From Candidatus Doudnabacteria bacterium RIFCSPHIGHO2_02_FULL_46_11 (GTDB lineage Bacteria > Patescibacteriota > Doudnabacteria > UBA920 > 2-02-FULL-46-11): a DNA stretch of 6,647 bases. Shown in pieces: positions 1-4,772 of the stretch (position 1 is the first letter of the stretch; every line of letters begins with the position of its first letter). A program made the position numbers and the translations under genes. The stretch spans positions 1 to 6,647 of the forward strand of contig MFES01000032.1 in NCBI GenBank assembly GCA_001779955.1, read 5' to 3'. The notes under the pieces are model-generated. The model saw nothing but the letters and a program-made list of their open reading frames with translations. It was not told where the DNA came from and did not search any database.

Positions 1-1302
1 TTTGGCGAGCTCTTCGCGAACAACAACTCGGTCATCCCAGGGCGTGGTTTTGCCGCCGATGGTTATACTCTGCTCCGCACCTTTGCCTGTGATTAAAACT
101 ATGTCGCCCGGCTTGGCAAGCTGTAATGATTTTTTAATGCCCTCTCGCCTATCTAAAATGACAAACAAATTTTGGTCGCGGATTTTGCCGTGCTTTTCCA
201 CTTCAACGGCAATATCATTGGCAATGGGATATGGATCGTCTTCATACGGGTCAACGTTGCTACAAATTACGAAGTCCGCCAATTTGCCGGCAGCCTCGCC
301 CATAAGCGGCCGCTTTTTAGGGTCGCGCCCGCCGCCTTCGGCGCCGAGCAAAACAATAATACGGTTTTCTGGTTTCGGTTTCATAGCCCGTGCCGCCGCG
401 AGCGCCGCCCACATGCTCTCTTTTTGATGAGCGTAATCGACAATAACAGTAAACCCTAAGCCGTTCTCAATTATTTCCATGCGGCCCGGTATTACATTTA
501 AATTAAGCAAACCTGCTTTAATTTTTTCAGTCGGTACATCCAAAACCGAGGCTACGGCAATGGCCGGTAGCGCGTTATAAACGTTGAACTCACCCAGAAT
601 ACGTATCTCGTATTCCGTATTACGTATAAAGAATTTAACGCCGGCGGTAGTCGATTGAACGTTTTCGGCTTTTACATCTGCCGCGGAATGAATACTAAAG
701 GTGCTTTTTTTATCCACCGGAAAATTAAGATAATAATCTTTATGCTCGTCATCGGCATTGGCTATGGCAATCTTAGGAACAGCAGTGCCATTTATTGTTT
801 TACGGTAACTGCCGGCCAGGCCTTCAAACAATTTTCCCTTGGCCTTTTTATAATTTTCAAAACTGCCGCCGTGCGAGGGAAGATGCTCGGGATAAAGATT
901 GGTAAACACGGCAATGTCAAAATCTATGCCTACGTTTCGCCACTGGTTAATACCTTCTGAAGTTACTTCCATTACACAATACGTACAGCCGGCCTTTACC
1001 ATTTGCCTTAAAATTTTCTGCAAAGTAAAGCGGCCCGGCATGGTCATGTGGTAGGGATTAAGAATTTCCCTGTCAGCTATGCGGATATTGGCCGTACCCA
1101 TGAGACCGGTTTTGTGGCCGCCGGCGGTAAGCGCAGACCAGATAAAATTGGCGGCCGTGGTTTTGCCTTTGGTGCCGGTCAGCCCGATCATTATCATTTT
1201 GCGGCTTGGGAAGCCGTAAAAAATTGCGGCAGTGTAGGCCAGCAATAAATGATAAGCAGAGAGTAAGCTTTTCGGAATGAGTTTTTTGATAAAAGCCTTC
1301 AT
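1..1302 (-). CDS. murE: MurE-like Mur ligase lacking the usual N-terminal domain (C-terminal edge cut)
   Basis: ATP-dependent Mur ligase of the UDP-MurNAc-tripeptide synthetase type, which adds the third amino acid to the peptidoglycan stem peptide in the cytoplasm. Reading the minus strand from ATG at 1302 gives 434 uninterrupted codons. Visible motifs are the P-loop TGTKGKTT (42-49), MEVTSEG (111-117, the usual EvSSHgl site), TNLYPEHL (134-141), the lysine of YKKAK (K155, expected to be carbamylated), PGRMEI (272-277), DYAH (289-292) and GGGRDPKKRPLMG (323-335). The end reads VVVREEL, typical of the family's last residues, so little is missing. Family members normally have about 90 residues of UDP-binding domain before the P-loop. 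Here there are only about 40, with a hydrophobic stretch at 18-31. The DNPR motif that selects meso-diaminopimelate is replaced by NVDPY (349-353), so the amino acid added is uncertain. An in-frame TAG 15 bases upstream fixes the start; no Shine-Dalgarno is visible. Family is sure, exact substrate is not. Confidence 0.88.
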   Translation of the reverse strand, partial: MKAFIKKLIPKSLLSAYHLLLAYTAAIFYGFPSRKMIMIGLTGTKGKTTAANFIWSALTAGGHKTGLMGTANIRIADREILNPYHMTMPGRFTLQKILRQMVKAGCTYCVMEVTSEGINQWRNVGIDFDIAVFTNLYPEHLPSHGGSFENYKKAKGKLFEGLAGSYRKTINGTAVPKIAIANADDEHKDYYLNFPVDKKSTFSIHSAADVKAENVQSTTAGVKFFIRNTEYEIRILGEFNVYNALPAIAVASVLDVPTEKIKAGLLNLNVIPGRMEIIENGLGFTVIVDYAHQKESMWAALAAARAMKPKPENRIIVLLGAEGGGRDPKKRPLMGEAAGKLADFVICSNVDPYEDDPYPIANDIAVEVEKHGKIRDQNLFVILDRREGIKKSLQLAKPGDIVLITGKGAEQSITIGGKTTPWDDRVVVREELAK

Positions 1303-1352
1303 TACTGATGAAGTCTAGCACTTTAATAACGGATTTTTCAACACGGCGTTAC

Positions 1353-1382
1353 TTAGACCGAGGAATAAAAACATGCTAAAAT
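1353..1382 (+). promoter_or_regulatory. Candidate promoter for tRNA-Leu
   Basis: An extended -10 element, TGCTAAAAT (the hexamer TAAAAT at 1377-1382), lies 15 bases before the mature tRNA. A poor -35 candidate, TTAGAC at 1353-1358, sits 18 bases upstream. The implied start near 1389 gives a leader of about 9 bases. Position and the extended -10 are the support; the -35 is weak. Confidence 0.45.
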
Positions 1383-1397
1383 ACGAAGGTTAAAAAT

Positions 1398-1484
1398 GCC
1401 GGGGTGGCGAAATTGGTAGACGCACTACCTTGAGGTGGTAGCGCCCGAAAGGGCGTGCAGGTTCGAGTCCTGTCCCCGGCACCA
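1398..1484 (+). tRNA. tRNA-Leu (anticodon GAG)
   Basis: A class II tRNA with all arms. The acceptor is GCCGGGG (1398-1404) paired with CCCCGGC (1474-1480). The anticodon stem CTACC/GGTAG encloses the loop TTGAGGT, which puts GAG at 1432-1434 and reads the leucine codons CUC and CUU. The long variable arm CGCCC-GAAA-GGGCG (1442-1455) is expected of leucine tRNAs. The T arm has TTCGAGT (1462-1468). The discriminator is A and the CCA end is encoded (1482-1484). No interruptions are seen. Confidence 0.97.
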
Positions 1485-1487
1485 CTC

Positions 1488-1585
1488 CTTCGCTCCTGAC
1501 GGAGCTACCCCATTCTTCGTAGTAGTAACTACTACGAAGAATGAAGAGGTGCAAGCATTTCTTCGCTCCTGGCGGAGCTACGAAG
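1488..1585. repeat. Pair of direct repeats with small hairpins, 3' of tRNA-Leu
   Basis: A 21-base unit beginning CTTCGCTCCTG occurs at 1488-1508 and again at 1561-1581 with one difference (GAC against GGC in the loop). Each copy folds as GCTCC-N4-GGAGC (1492-1505 and 1565-1578). The second copy continues to CGAAG and so has CTTCG/CGAAG ends. The unit is short, repeated and palindromic like REP or MITE-type intergenic elements. Nothing here suggests a coding role. Confidence 0.7.
1511..1543. repeat. Perfect 16-bp inverted repeat
   Basis: CATTCTTCGTAGTAGT at 1511-1526 is followed, after one base, by its exact reverse complement at 1528-1543. It lies between the two direct repeat copies and shares CTACGAAG with the end of the second one. 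It could form a long hairpin in the tRNA-Leu trailer. There is no T-run after it, so it is not a normal terminator. Confidence 0.85.
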
Positions 1586-1594
1586 TGCAGGCAT

Positions 1595-1620
1595 AAACAA
1601 TCAGCTGTGGTTGTTTTTTT
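1595..1620 (+). terminator. Intrinsic terminator after tRNA-Leu
   Basis: AAACAATCA (1595-1603) pairs with TGGTTGTTT (1608-1616) with one G-U wobble around a GCTG loop. The T-run then extends to 1620. The stem is AT-rich, so termination may be partial, but the position after the tRNA and its repeats fits. Confidence 0.55.
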
Positions 1621-1641
1621 AGGCCTCTGCTTTTTTATAAT
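1611..1641 (+). promoter_or_regulatory. Candidate promoter for the 116-aa gene
   Basis: A consensus -10 TATAAT is at 1636-1641, 48 bases before the start codon at 1689. The only -35-like hexamer is TTGTTT at 1611-1616, with a long spacer of 19, and it lies inside the preceding terminator. The -10 match is perfect but the sequence is AT-rich, so this is tentative. Confidence 0.4.
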
Positions 1642-1688
1642 ATGAAATTGTGGCATTATGAAATTAGACAACCAACCACGGAGGAAGC

Positions 1689-2039
1689 ATGCGCCACGCT
1701 ACCATCGTTCGAGACACGGTTCCGCCGCTCAAACCAGAATATTGGCATAAAGCCTACGGCGCAGATGGCTTGTACGACCGTTACTCGCGCGAAATCTGCC
1801 ATTATGCGGGAAATGGCTTAGCCAAGCCAGTTCCGGCCCGCGTCAGCCAGGCGGTATTACTTGTTCTGCAAGCCGCAGAACTCAGCTGGACGACCGATAC
1901 ACTGGACGAAAAAGTGAGCGGACTGATCAGCGGCGATGAACAGGCACTGTCCGAACTGAACGGCGATCTCCACACCATCGGCTTTTACGCCGCGCACTCC
2001 GGAGGCTCGCATTCGGTGGAGATCGGGCAGTTCGAGTAA
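1689..2039 (+). CDS. Hypothetical 116-aa protein, family not recognised
   Basis: I do not recognise a family. The reading frame is supported by a strong Shine-Dalgarno, GGAGG (1680-1684), placed just before the ATG at 1689, and by the TATAAT box upstream. The protein has no signal peptide, no clear membrane segment and no cysteine metal motif; its only cysteine is in EICHYAG (around residue 37). The first half is rich in Tyr, Arg and His. A hydrophobic helix-like part, VSQAVLLVLQAAELS (about residues 52-66), is followed by an acidic region (DTLDEKVSGLISGDEQALSE) and a Gly/Ser/His-rich tail ending GQFE. Its codons are clearly more GC-rich than those of the gene at 2221, which has no visible Shine-Dalgarno. 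In GC content and strong ribosome site it resembles the small gene at 5675-5878. A cytosolic soluble protein is the most that can be said. Confidence 0.65.
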   Translation: MRHATIVRDTVPPLKPEYWHKAYGADGLYDRYSREICHYAGNGLAKPVPARVSQAVLLVLQAAELSWTTDTLDEKVSGLISGDEQALSELNGDLHTIGFYAAHSGGSHSVEIGQFE

Positions 2040-2220
2040 TCGTGTAACCAGATCTCCTGCCGAGAGCGCGGTCTTTCTTAAGCGCTCTCAAAAATCCCTC
2101 TGGATGGGAACGATTTGGGGAAGCGAGCGTCTGAGCAACGTCGCTTTCTCGCTGGCCGCAGCGGCTTCGCTGCGGCCAGAATCTTTATGATATGATTAAA
2201 CAAAGAATTAAACTCCAAGA
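2040..2220. repeat. Intergenic stretch with three tandem hairpins
   Basis: No gene is seen here. Three inverted repeats follow one another: GAGAGCGC/GCGCTCTC (2062-2089, loop 12); AAGCGA plus CGT against ACG plus TCGCTT with one bulged G (2121-2146); and a perfect 12-bp GC-rich stem, CTGGCCGCAGCG (2152-2163) with its complement at 2168-2179, loop GCTT. None has a real T-run, although TCTTT follows the last one loosely. They may act as terminator or RNA-stability elements for the gene at 1689, or be palindromic repeats. Confidence 0.6.
2186..2196 (+). promoter_or_regulatory. Possible -10 element for the 201-aa gene
   Basis: Two overlapping TATGAT hexamers (2186-2191 and 2191-2196) lie 25-35 bases before the ATG at 2221. 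At the -35 distance there is only the GC-rich hairpin, so no -35 match exists. Position is the main support. Confidence 0.3.
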
Positions 2221-2826
2221 ATGAGCAGAAAAAATCCAGAAAATCCCAGTCAGTTTTCCTTGGATATAAAAAAAGATGGACCGCCGGCGGCTACGGTAAA
2301 TCATGAAAAGGAAACAGGCGGCGAAGCTTTACCAAAAAAACAGGTGCGGCCAAGGTTAGAAATTCCCGAACAAAACGAAATGTTTAGAGTTGCTGAAACG
2401 CACGGCATTAAAGCACCGGAAAAAGCAAAAACAAAACCAATAAAATTAATGGGCAAAAGAAAAAGGCCGCAACAAGAAAAACAACTGGAATTAAAAAATA
2501 TTTTTACCGGAATGGAAATCGGCCATAAACGCATTATAGAAAAAAGGGGCCGAGTCGGTAAATTTTCTGTGACGGTAGAGAAAACCGGCGAAAACACCAT
2601 TACCTGCACCATAACAACCGGCGATCAAGCGTGGAAATGCGAATTTCATCTTGATTCGGACGGTAAATTGATTTTTGACAACAATCAGTGGAATGAACAA
2701 TACCGAGAGATGTTGCAACCGCCGCCCGGCCAGCTGGATGCCATGAAAAGCGCGGCTAGACAATTTATTGTTGATTTTGCGGACGGTAAAAAAAGTGAAG
2801 TCGAACAGGCATCAGCGCGAGATTAG
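2221..2826 (+). CDS. Hypothetical 201-aa protein with disordered basic N-terminal half
   Basis: Not recognised. The N-terminal part (about 1-95) is low in hydrophobic residues and rich in Lys, Glu, Pro and Gln (KKDGPPAA, EKAKTKPIKLMGKRKRPQQE), as expected of a disordered, positively charged segment that could bind nucleic acid. The C-terminal part (about 96-190) looks folded: alternating strands such as GKFSVTVEKTGENTITCTI and WKCEFHLDSDGKLIFDN suggest a small beta-sheet, followed by a helix (QLDAMKSAARQFIVDFADG). Two cysteines lie in these strands (TITCTI, WKCEF) with no metal-site pattern. There is no signal peptide or membrane segment, so it is probably cytoplasmic. The ATG at 2221 has no good ribosome site (AACTCCAAGA precedes it). 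Codon use is AT-rich with many AAA and ATT codons, unlike the gene upstream. It ends 96 bases before an interrupted tRNA locus. Confidence 0.75.
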   Translation: MSRKNPENPSQFSLDIKKDGPPAATVNHEKETGGEALPKKQVRPRLEIPEQNEMFRVAETHGIKAPEKAKTKPIKLMGKRKRPQQEKQLELKNIFTGMEIGHKRIIEKRGRVGKFSVTVEKTGENTITCTITTGDQAWKCEFHLDSDGKLIFDNNQWNEQYREMLQPPPGQLDAMKSAARQFIVDFADGKKSEVEQASARD

Positions 2827-2883
2827 CTGTCATGCGATGAAGGAACAGACAGAAATCCCAATAGAAACGATAATTACTGATCG

Positions 2884-2912
2884 TTGATTTTCGCGCCAGT
2901 TTTAGGTAATGT
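2884..2912 (+). promoter_or_regulatory. Promoter reading into the nested tRNA locus
   Basis: TTGATT at 2884-2889 and TAATGT at 2907-2912 are separated by exactly 17 bases. The predicted start, near 2919-2920, is three or four bases before the 5' end of the outer tRNA at 2923. The spacing therefore fits the outer tRNA, not the tRNA-Val at 2996. A small hairpin AACGAT/ATCGTT (2866-2885) touches the -35 and could end the upstream transcript weakly. Confidence 0.5.
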
Positions 2913-2944
2913 TAAAAGCCTCGGACGCATAGCTCAGCTGGTTA

Positions 2945-2964
2945 CCTGCCTGCCGGCAGGCAGG
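2945..2964. repeat. 20-base perfect palindrome inside a tRNA D-loop
   Basis: Two CCTGCC-type units meet their complement head to head: bases 2945-2954 are exactly repeated in reverse complement at 2955-2964. Removing them restores a normal D arm (GCTC-AGCTGGTTA-GAGC), so the palindrome is a clean insertion between tRNA positions 21 and 22. GC-rich palindromes of this look recur in Parcubacteria genomes as far as I recall; no search was possible. Confidence 0.85.
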
Positions 2965-2982
2965 GAGCGTCTCGTTTATTCA

Positions 2983-3092
2983 CCCGCCAAAATTTGCGCG
3001 GTTAGCTCAGTGGTAGAGCACTTCGTTTACACCGAAGGGGTCGTAGGTTCAATCCCTACACCGCGCACCACGTTACGCAGATTTTCGGCGGG
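2983..3092. repeat. Inverted repeats flanking tRNA-Val
   Basis: CCCGCCAAAATTTGCG at 2983-2998 is matched in inverted orientation by CGCAGATTTTCGGCGGG at 3076-3092. All 16 positions pair, with one T-G wobble and one extra C on the right side. The left arm overlaps the first three bases of the tRNA-Val. The arms look like terminal inverted repeats of a small element carrying the tRNA, or like a helix that closes an intron-like insert. No target-site duplication is visible outside them. Confidence 0.7.
2996..3070 (+). tRNA. tRNA-Val (anticodon TAC), nested within another tRNA
   Basis: A complete class I tRNA. Acceptor GCGCGGT (2996-3002) pairs with ACCGCGC (3060-3066). The D arm is GCTC-AGTGGTA-GAGC. 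The anticodon stem CTTCG/CGAAG encloses TTTACAC, giving TAC at 3028-3030, which reads the GUN valine codons, chiefly GUA and GUG. The T arm is GTAGG-TTCAATC-CCTAC. The discriminator is A, as usual for valine, and CCA is encoded (3068-3070). It sits wholly inside the anticodon loop of the tRNA at 2923-3132 and has no promoter of its own that I can see, so it is probably made from the transcript that begins near 2920. Confidence 0.96.
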
Positions 3093-3144
3093 CAGGCCGA
3101 GTAGGTCCTCCGTTCGAATCGGAGTGCGTCCATCAATAGAAAAT

Positions 3145-3165
3145 CAGCCCAAAAGCTGTTTTTTT
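3145..3165 (+). terminator. Candidate terminator after the tRNA locus
   Basis: CAGC-CCAAAA-GCTG is followed by a run of seven T (3159-3165). The A-run before the stem can add four A-T pairs beyond one mismatch. The stem is short, so strength is doubtful. A second hairpin, TGGCAA/TTGCCA, follows at 3167-3189. Confidence 0.5.
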
Positions 3166-3214
3166 ATGGCAAAAAGGCCGATATTGCCAAAAAAGCGACA
3201 TTGTGGCCAAACCA

Positions 3215-3243
3215 TTGACAAAAGGTAGATTATATGATAATAT
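3215..3243 (+). promoter_or_regulatory. Strong sigma-70-type promoter for the wall hydrolase leader
   Basis: A perfect -35 TTGACA (3215-3220) is followed after exactly 17 bases by TAATAT (3238-3243). The predicted start near 3250 leaves an untranslated leader of about 255 bases before the ATG at 3508, which is long for so compact a genome and is filled with RNA structure. Confidence 0.75.
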
Positions 3244-3253
3244 ACACCCTGCG

Positions 3254-3308
3254 TGCCTAATCCTGGGTTCTCTCCTAGGATTAGGCAGGCACTGTATTAT
3301 ATACAGTG
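3254..3308 (+). other. Two tandem hairpins at the start of the leader
   Basis: TGCCTAATCCT (3254-3264) pairs perfectly with 3277-3287 around a 12-base pyrimidine-rich loop. CACTGTAT (3290-3297) pairs perfectly with 3301-3308 around TAT. Both are at the very 5' end of the predicted transcript and could protect it from degradation. They are not part of the aptamer-like fold downstream, and no T-run follows them. Confidence 0.65.
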
Positions 3309-3335
3309 CAAACTTTTAAAGGATCTTTGAAATTC

Positions 3336-3503
3336 AGCCTGAAATCCTGCGTCCACTAAGCCTTATTGGCTTAAACGATGGGGATGAAGGGCAAATGGTT
3401 ACCCAGGTTTTGGAATGAACATTCCAAAATAGTCCCGTAGGGACAAACTTCTGCCCCGAGGCTATCGAGGGGCGGTAACACTTCGAAAGTGTTTGGGAAG
3501 TTT
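3336..3503 (+). promoter_or_regulatory. Structured leader resembling the c-di-AMP (ydaO/yuaA) riboswitch
   Basis: Dense RNA structure precedes the hydrolase gene: hairpin TTTTGGAATG/CATTCCAAAA (3408-3429), GTCCC/GGGAC (3432-3444), GCCCC/GGGGC (3453-3473) and CACTT/AAGTG (3479-3491). GTTACC (3398-3403) can pair with GGTAAC (3474-3479), and AAACTTC (3445-3451) with GAAGTTT (3497-3503); these two helices cross, forming a pseudoknot. The order hairpin, GTAGGGA, a CTTC strand, a C-rich hairpin, TAAC and then GGGAAG matches my memory of the 3' half of ydaO aptamers. The 5' half matches less well. That class typically controls cell wall hydrolases, as here. The 3' pseudoknot strand covers the only Shine-Dalgarno-like sequence of the gene, so ligand binding would be expected to block translation. 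The aptamer class is a memory-based call; the fold itself is read directly. Confidence 0.55.
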
Positions 3504-3507
3504 TGGT

Positions 3508-4146
3508 ATGAAGCTTGAAGCGATTCACAGAACCAGTCTCGGTCAGAGACTCTTGCTGGTGATGATAGGCTTACCTGTGCTGGCTCTTACTTTTCCGAAT
3601 ATAGCGGCCGCACAGAGGCAGACTAGCTTGCAAACAAATACCACTTTCGAAATAAAAATAGAAAAAGATTCGTTAATCGAAATTATTAACAGCTTAAGTG
3701 TTGATACCACTGAAATTCAGGCTGATGAATTAGAGCTTATTGCCTCCAAAATTCAAGCCGATGCTCTGCAGGCTCGCAAGGACGCTCTTCATAAATACTT
3801 TACTGAAGTTCGTCCGTCCAAGTTTGTAAATTCTGTCGATACTTTGGCCGCGTTGCCTCATTGGCGACAAGTTACGGCCATTGCCTTCGTTGAATCTACC
3901 CTTGGCAAGCGCTGCTTTGCAGAAAATAACTGTTGGGGTATTAGCCCGGGTGGAAAACTCGCCAAGTATAAAACCTTGGAGGAAGGCATGAAGGCTCATA
4001 ATGACCTCATCGCCCGCAGGTATTCAGAAAAAACTTATCAGCAAATGAACTGCGTATACGTTCAGCCTTGCAACCCCCGCTGGGTCAAAGGCACGCTTCA
4101 AATAGAAGCCGAACTTGATAAGCATGTTGAAGCAAGGCTTCAATAA
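3508..4146 (+). CDS. Exported lysozyme/glucosaminidase-like cell wall hydrolase
   Basis: A 212-residue secreted protein, probably a peptidoglycan hydrolase. A Sec signal peptide is clear: basic start (KLEAIHRTSLGQR), hydrophobic core LLLVMIGLPVLALTF (15-29) and a cleavage site after AAA (33-35). A helical, possibly coiled-coil linker (about 48-100) leads to the enzyme domain (about 115-205). There the segment QVTAIAFVESTLGKRC (121-136) carries a glutamate (E129) where lysozyme-fold glucosaminidases and transglycosylases have the catalytic acid. NCWGIS (141-146) and the periodic YKTLEEGMKAH (154-164) match the fold's usual pattern. Four cysteines (136, 142, 182, 188) may form disulfides outside the cell. 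The ATG at 3508 is chosen because GGGAAG (3495-3500) is suitably spaced and the signal peptide begins there; the TTG at 3493 lies inside the leader structure. Exact bond cleaved is unknown. It stands alone between its own promoter and a terminator. Confidence 0.85.
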   Translation: MKLEAIHRTSLGQRLLLVMIGLPVLALTFPNIAAAQRQTSLQTNTTFEIKIEKDSLIEIINSLSVDTTEIQADELELIASKIQADALQARKDALHKYFTEVRPSKFVNSVDTLAALPHWRQVTAIAFVESTLGKRCFAENNCWGISPGGKLAKYKTLEEGMKAHNDLIARRYSEKTYQQMNCVYVQPCNPRWVKGTLQIEAELDKHVEARLQ

Positions 4147-4150
4147 AGAA

Positions 4151-4206
4151 TTGTCGCCCTTTGGGCCGACAAACAAAAAGACTCTCTTTTGGGAGTCTTT
4201 TTGTTT
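4151..4206 (+). terminator. Strong bidirectional terminator between convergent genes
   Basis: A first hairpin, TTGTCG and CCC against GGG and CGACAA (4151-4172), is followed by a 12-bp stem at 4175-4202: AAAAAGACTCTC, loop TTTT, then the complement with one G-U wobble, and further T. The A-run on the left is a T-run on the other strand, so it should also end the fchA transcript, whose stop codon lies 15 bases further right. Confidence 0.9.
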
Positions 4207-4217
4207 TATGTGAAAAA

Positions 4218-4772
4218 TTAGATAGAGGCCATCAGCACTTTGGCGTCGTGGGCGAGGGAAGCCTTTACCGATTCATCGGCAATAAAAGGTAAATTTAAAT
4301 CAACATTTTTTAAATTTACCTCAAGGGCGGCCTTCATAAAAATAATTGAAGCCAGAACATCTGCCCGAATGGACCCGCTGACAAAATTAAACGCGCTTTG
4401 GGCCAGGGCCATACCCGAAACAAGCTCCTTGGCCGCGTTTAGCGGCACGCGCGCCGAGGCTTCAGCGGCATTGCTTATTTGTTTGGCGTCCTTTGGTCCT
4501 GAAAAAGCCTTCATTAATCGACGGTAAGCCTCGATGTCTTCATCAGCGAATTTCTGCAAATTTTCCAGTTTTTTTTTGGCCTGAAGCAAAAAATCGCGAG
4601 CTTCTGGTTTGGCATCTGCGCGAGCGACAACGATTTCCAGGGACATAACCAACAAGGCCATGCCCAAGGCGCCAACTACTCCGGCCACCGAGCCGCCGCC
4701 GGGAGTTGGTTCGCTACTCGCCGCAGAAGATAAAAAATCTTTTAACTTTTGGTCCCAAACTGAATGGCTCAT
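4218..4772 (-). CDS. fchA: Cyclodeaminase/cyclohydrolase family protein (FchA-like)
   Basis: A 184-residue stand-alone member of the formiminotransferase-cyclodeaminase C-terminal family, which acts on folate one-carbon units: methenyl-tetrahydrofolate cyclohydrolase (FchA) or formimino-tetrahydrofolate cyclodeaminase. The signature PTPGGGSVAG (22-31), followed by the hydrophobic helix VVGALGMALLVMSLEIVVA (32-50), is plain. The rest is helical, as expected of this all-alpha family, including the segment PLNAAKELVSGMALAQ and the C-terminal DLNLPFIADESVKASLAHDAKVLMASI. The length is normal for a single-domain member. Its ATG overlaps the folD stop codon in ATGA, so the two are co-transcribed and probably translationally coupled. 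No histidine-degradation gene is near and folD is the partner, which makes cyclohydrolase the likelier role; the chemistry itself is inferred. Confidence 0.9.
   Translation of the reverse strand: MSHSVWDQKLKDFLSSAASSEPTPGGGSVAGVVGALGMALLVMSLEIVVARADAKPEARDFLLQAKKKLENLQKFADEDIEAYRRLMKAFSGPKDAKQISNAAEASARVPLNAAKELVSGMALAQSAFNFVSGSIRADVLASIIFMKAALEVNLKNVDLNLPFIADESVKASLAHDAKVLMASI

Larger units (their letters stand above)
2923..3132 (+). tRNA. Interrupted tRNA (two insertions; amino acid identity unclear)
   Basis: Two halves of one tRNA are seen around foreign sequence. The 5' half has acceptor GGACGCA (2923-2929), D stem GCTC (2932-2935) and GAGC (2965-2968), and anticodon stem TCTCG (2970-2974) followed by TTTA. 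The 3' half has CGAGT (3098-3102), variable loop AGGTC, T arm CTCCG-TTCGAAT-CGGAG (3108-3124), acceptor TGCGTCC (3125-3131) and discriminator A (3132). The acceptor halves pair 7 of 7, the T stem 5 of 5, the D stem 4 of 4 and the anticodon stem 4 of 5 (one T-T mismatch), so both halves belong to the same gene. A 20-base palindrome (2945-2964) lies between the D-loop and its 3' stem. About 120 bases carrying a complete tRNA-Val lie in the anticodon loop. The bases after A73 are TCA, so CCA is not encoded. The anticodon cannot be read because the insertion edges are ambiguous. It is either a broken tRNA or one whose insert is removed from the RNA. Confidence 0.75.

Noticed and set aside
2..427. 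Plus-strand reading frame of 141 codons
   Set aside because: It is the shadow of the MurE-like gene, which has all its motifs in the minus-strand frame.
1488..1585. CRISPR array
   Set aside because: There are only two copies of a short hairpin unit, with unequal non-spacer sequence between them, and no cas genes.
1390..1671. Minus-strand reading frame of 93 codons
   Set aside because: It is antisense to tRNA-Leu and its repeats; the translated end (GTGLEPARPFGRYH) is a familiar artefact of leucine tRNA genes.
2923..3132. Group I intron in the outer tRNA
   Set aside because: The insert is about 120 bases, most of it tRNA-Val, so there is no room for a group I core.
2884..3228. Plus-strand reading frame of 114 codons
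   Set aside because: It runs through both tRNAs and the terminator; the translation VSSVVEHFVYTEGVVGSIP is typical of a translated valine tRNA.
3493..3507. TTG at 3493 as start of the wall hydrolase
   Set aside because: It lies inside the structured leader without a ribosome site; ATG at 3508 has GGGAAG at good spacing and begins a proper signal peptide.
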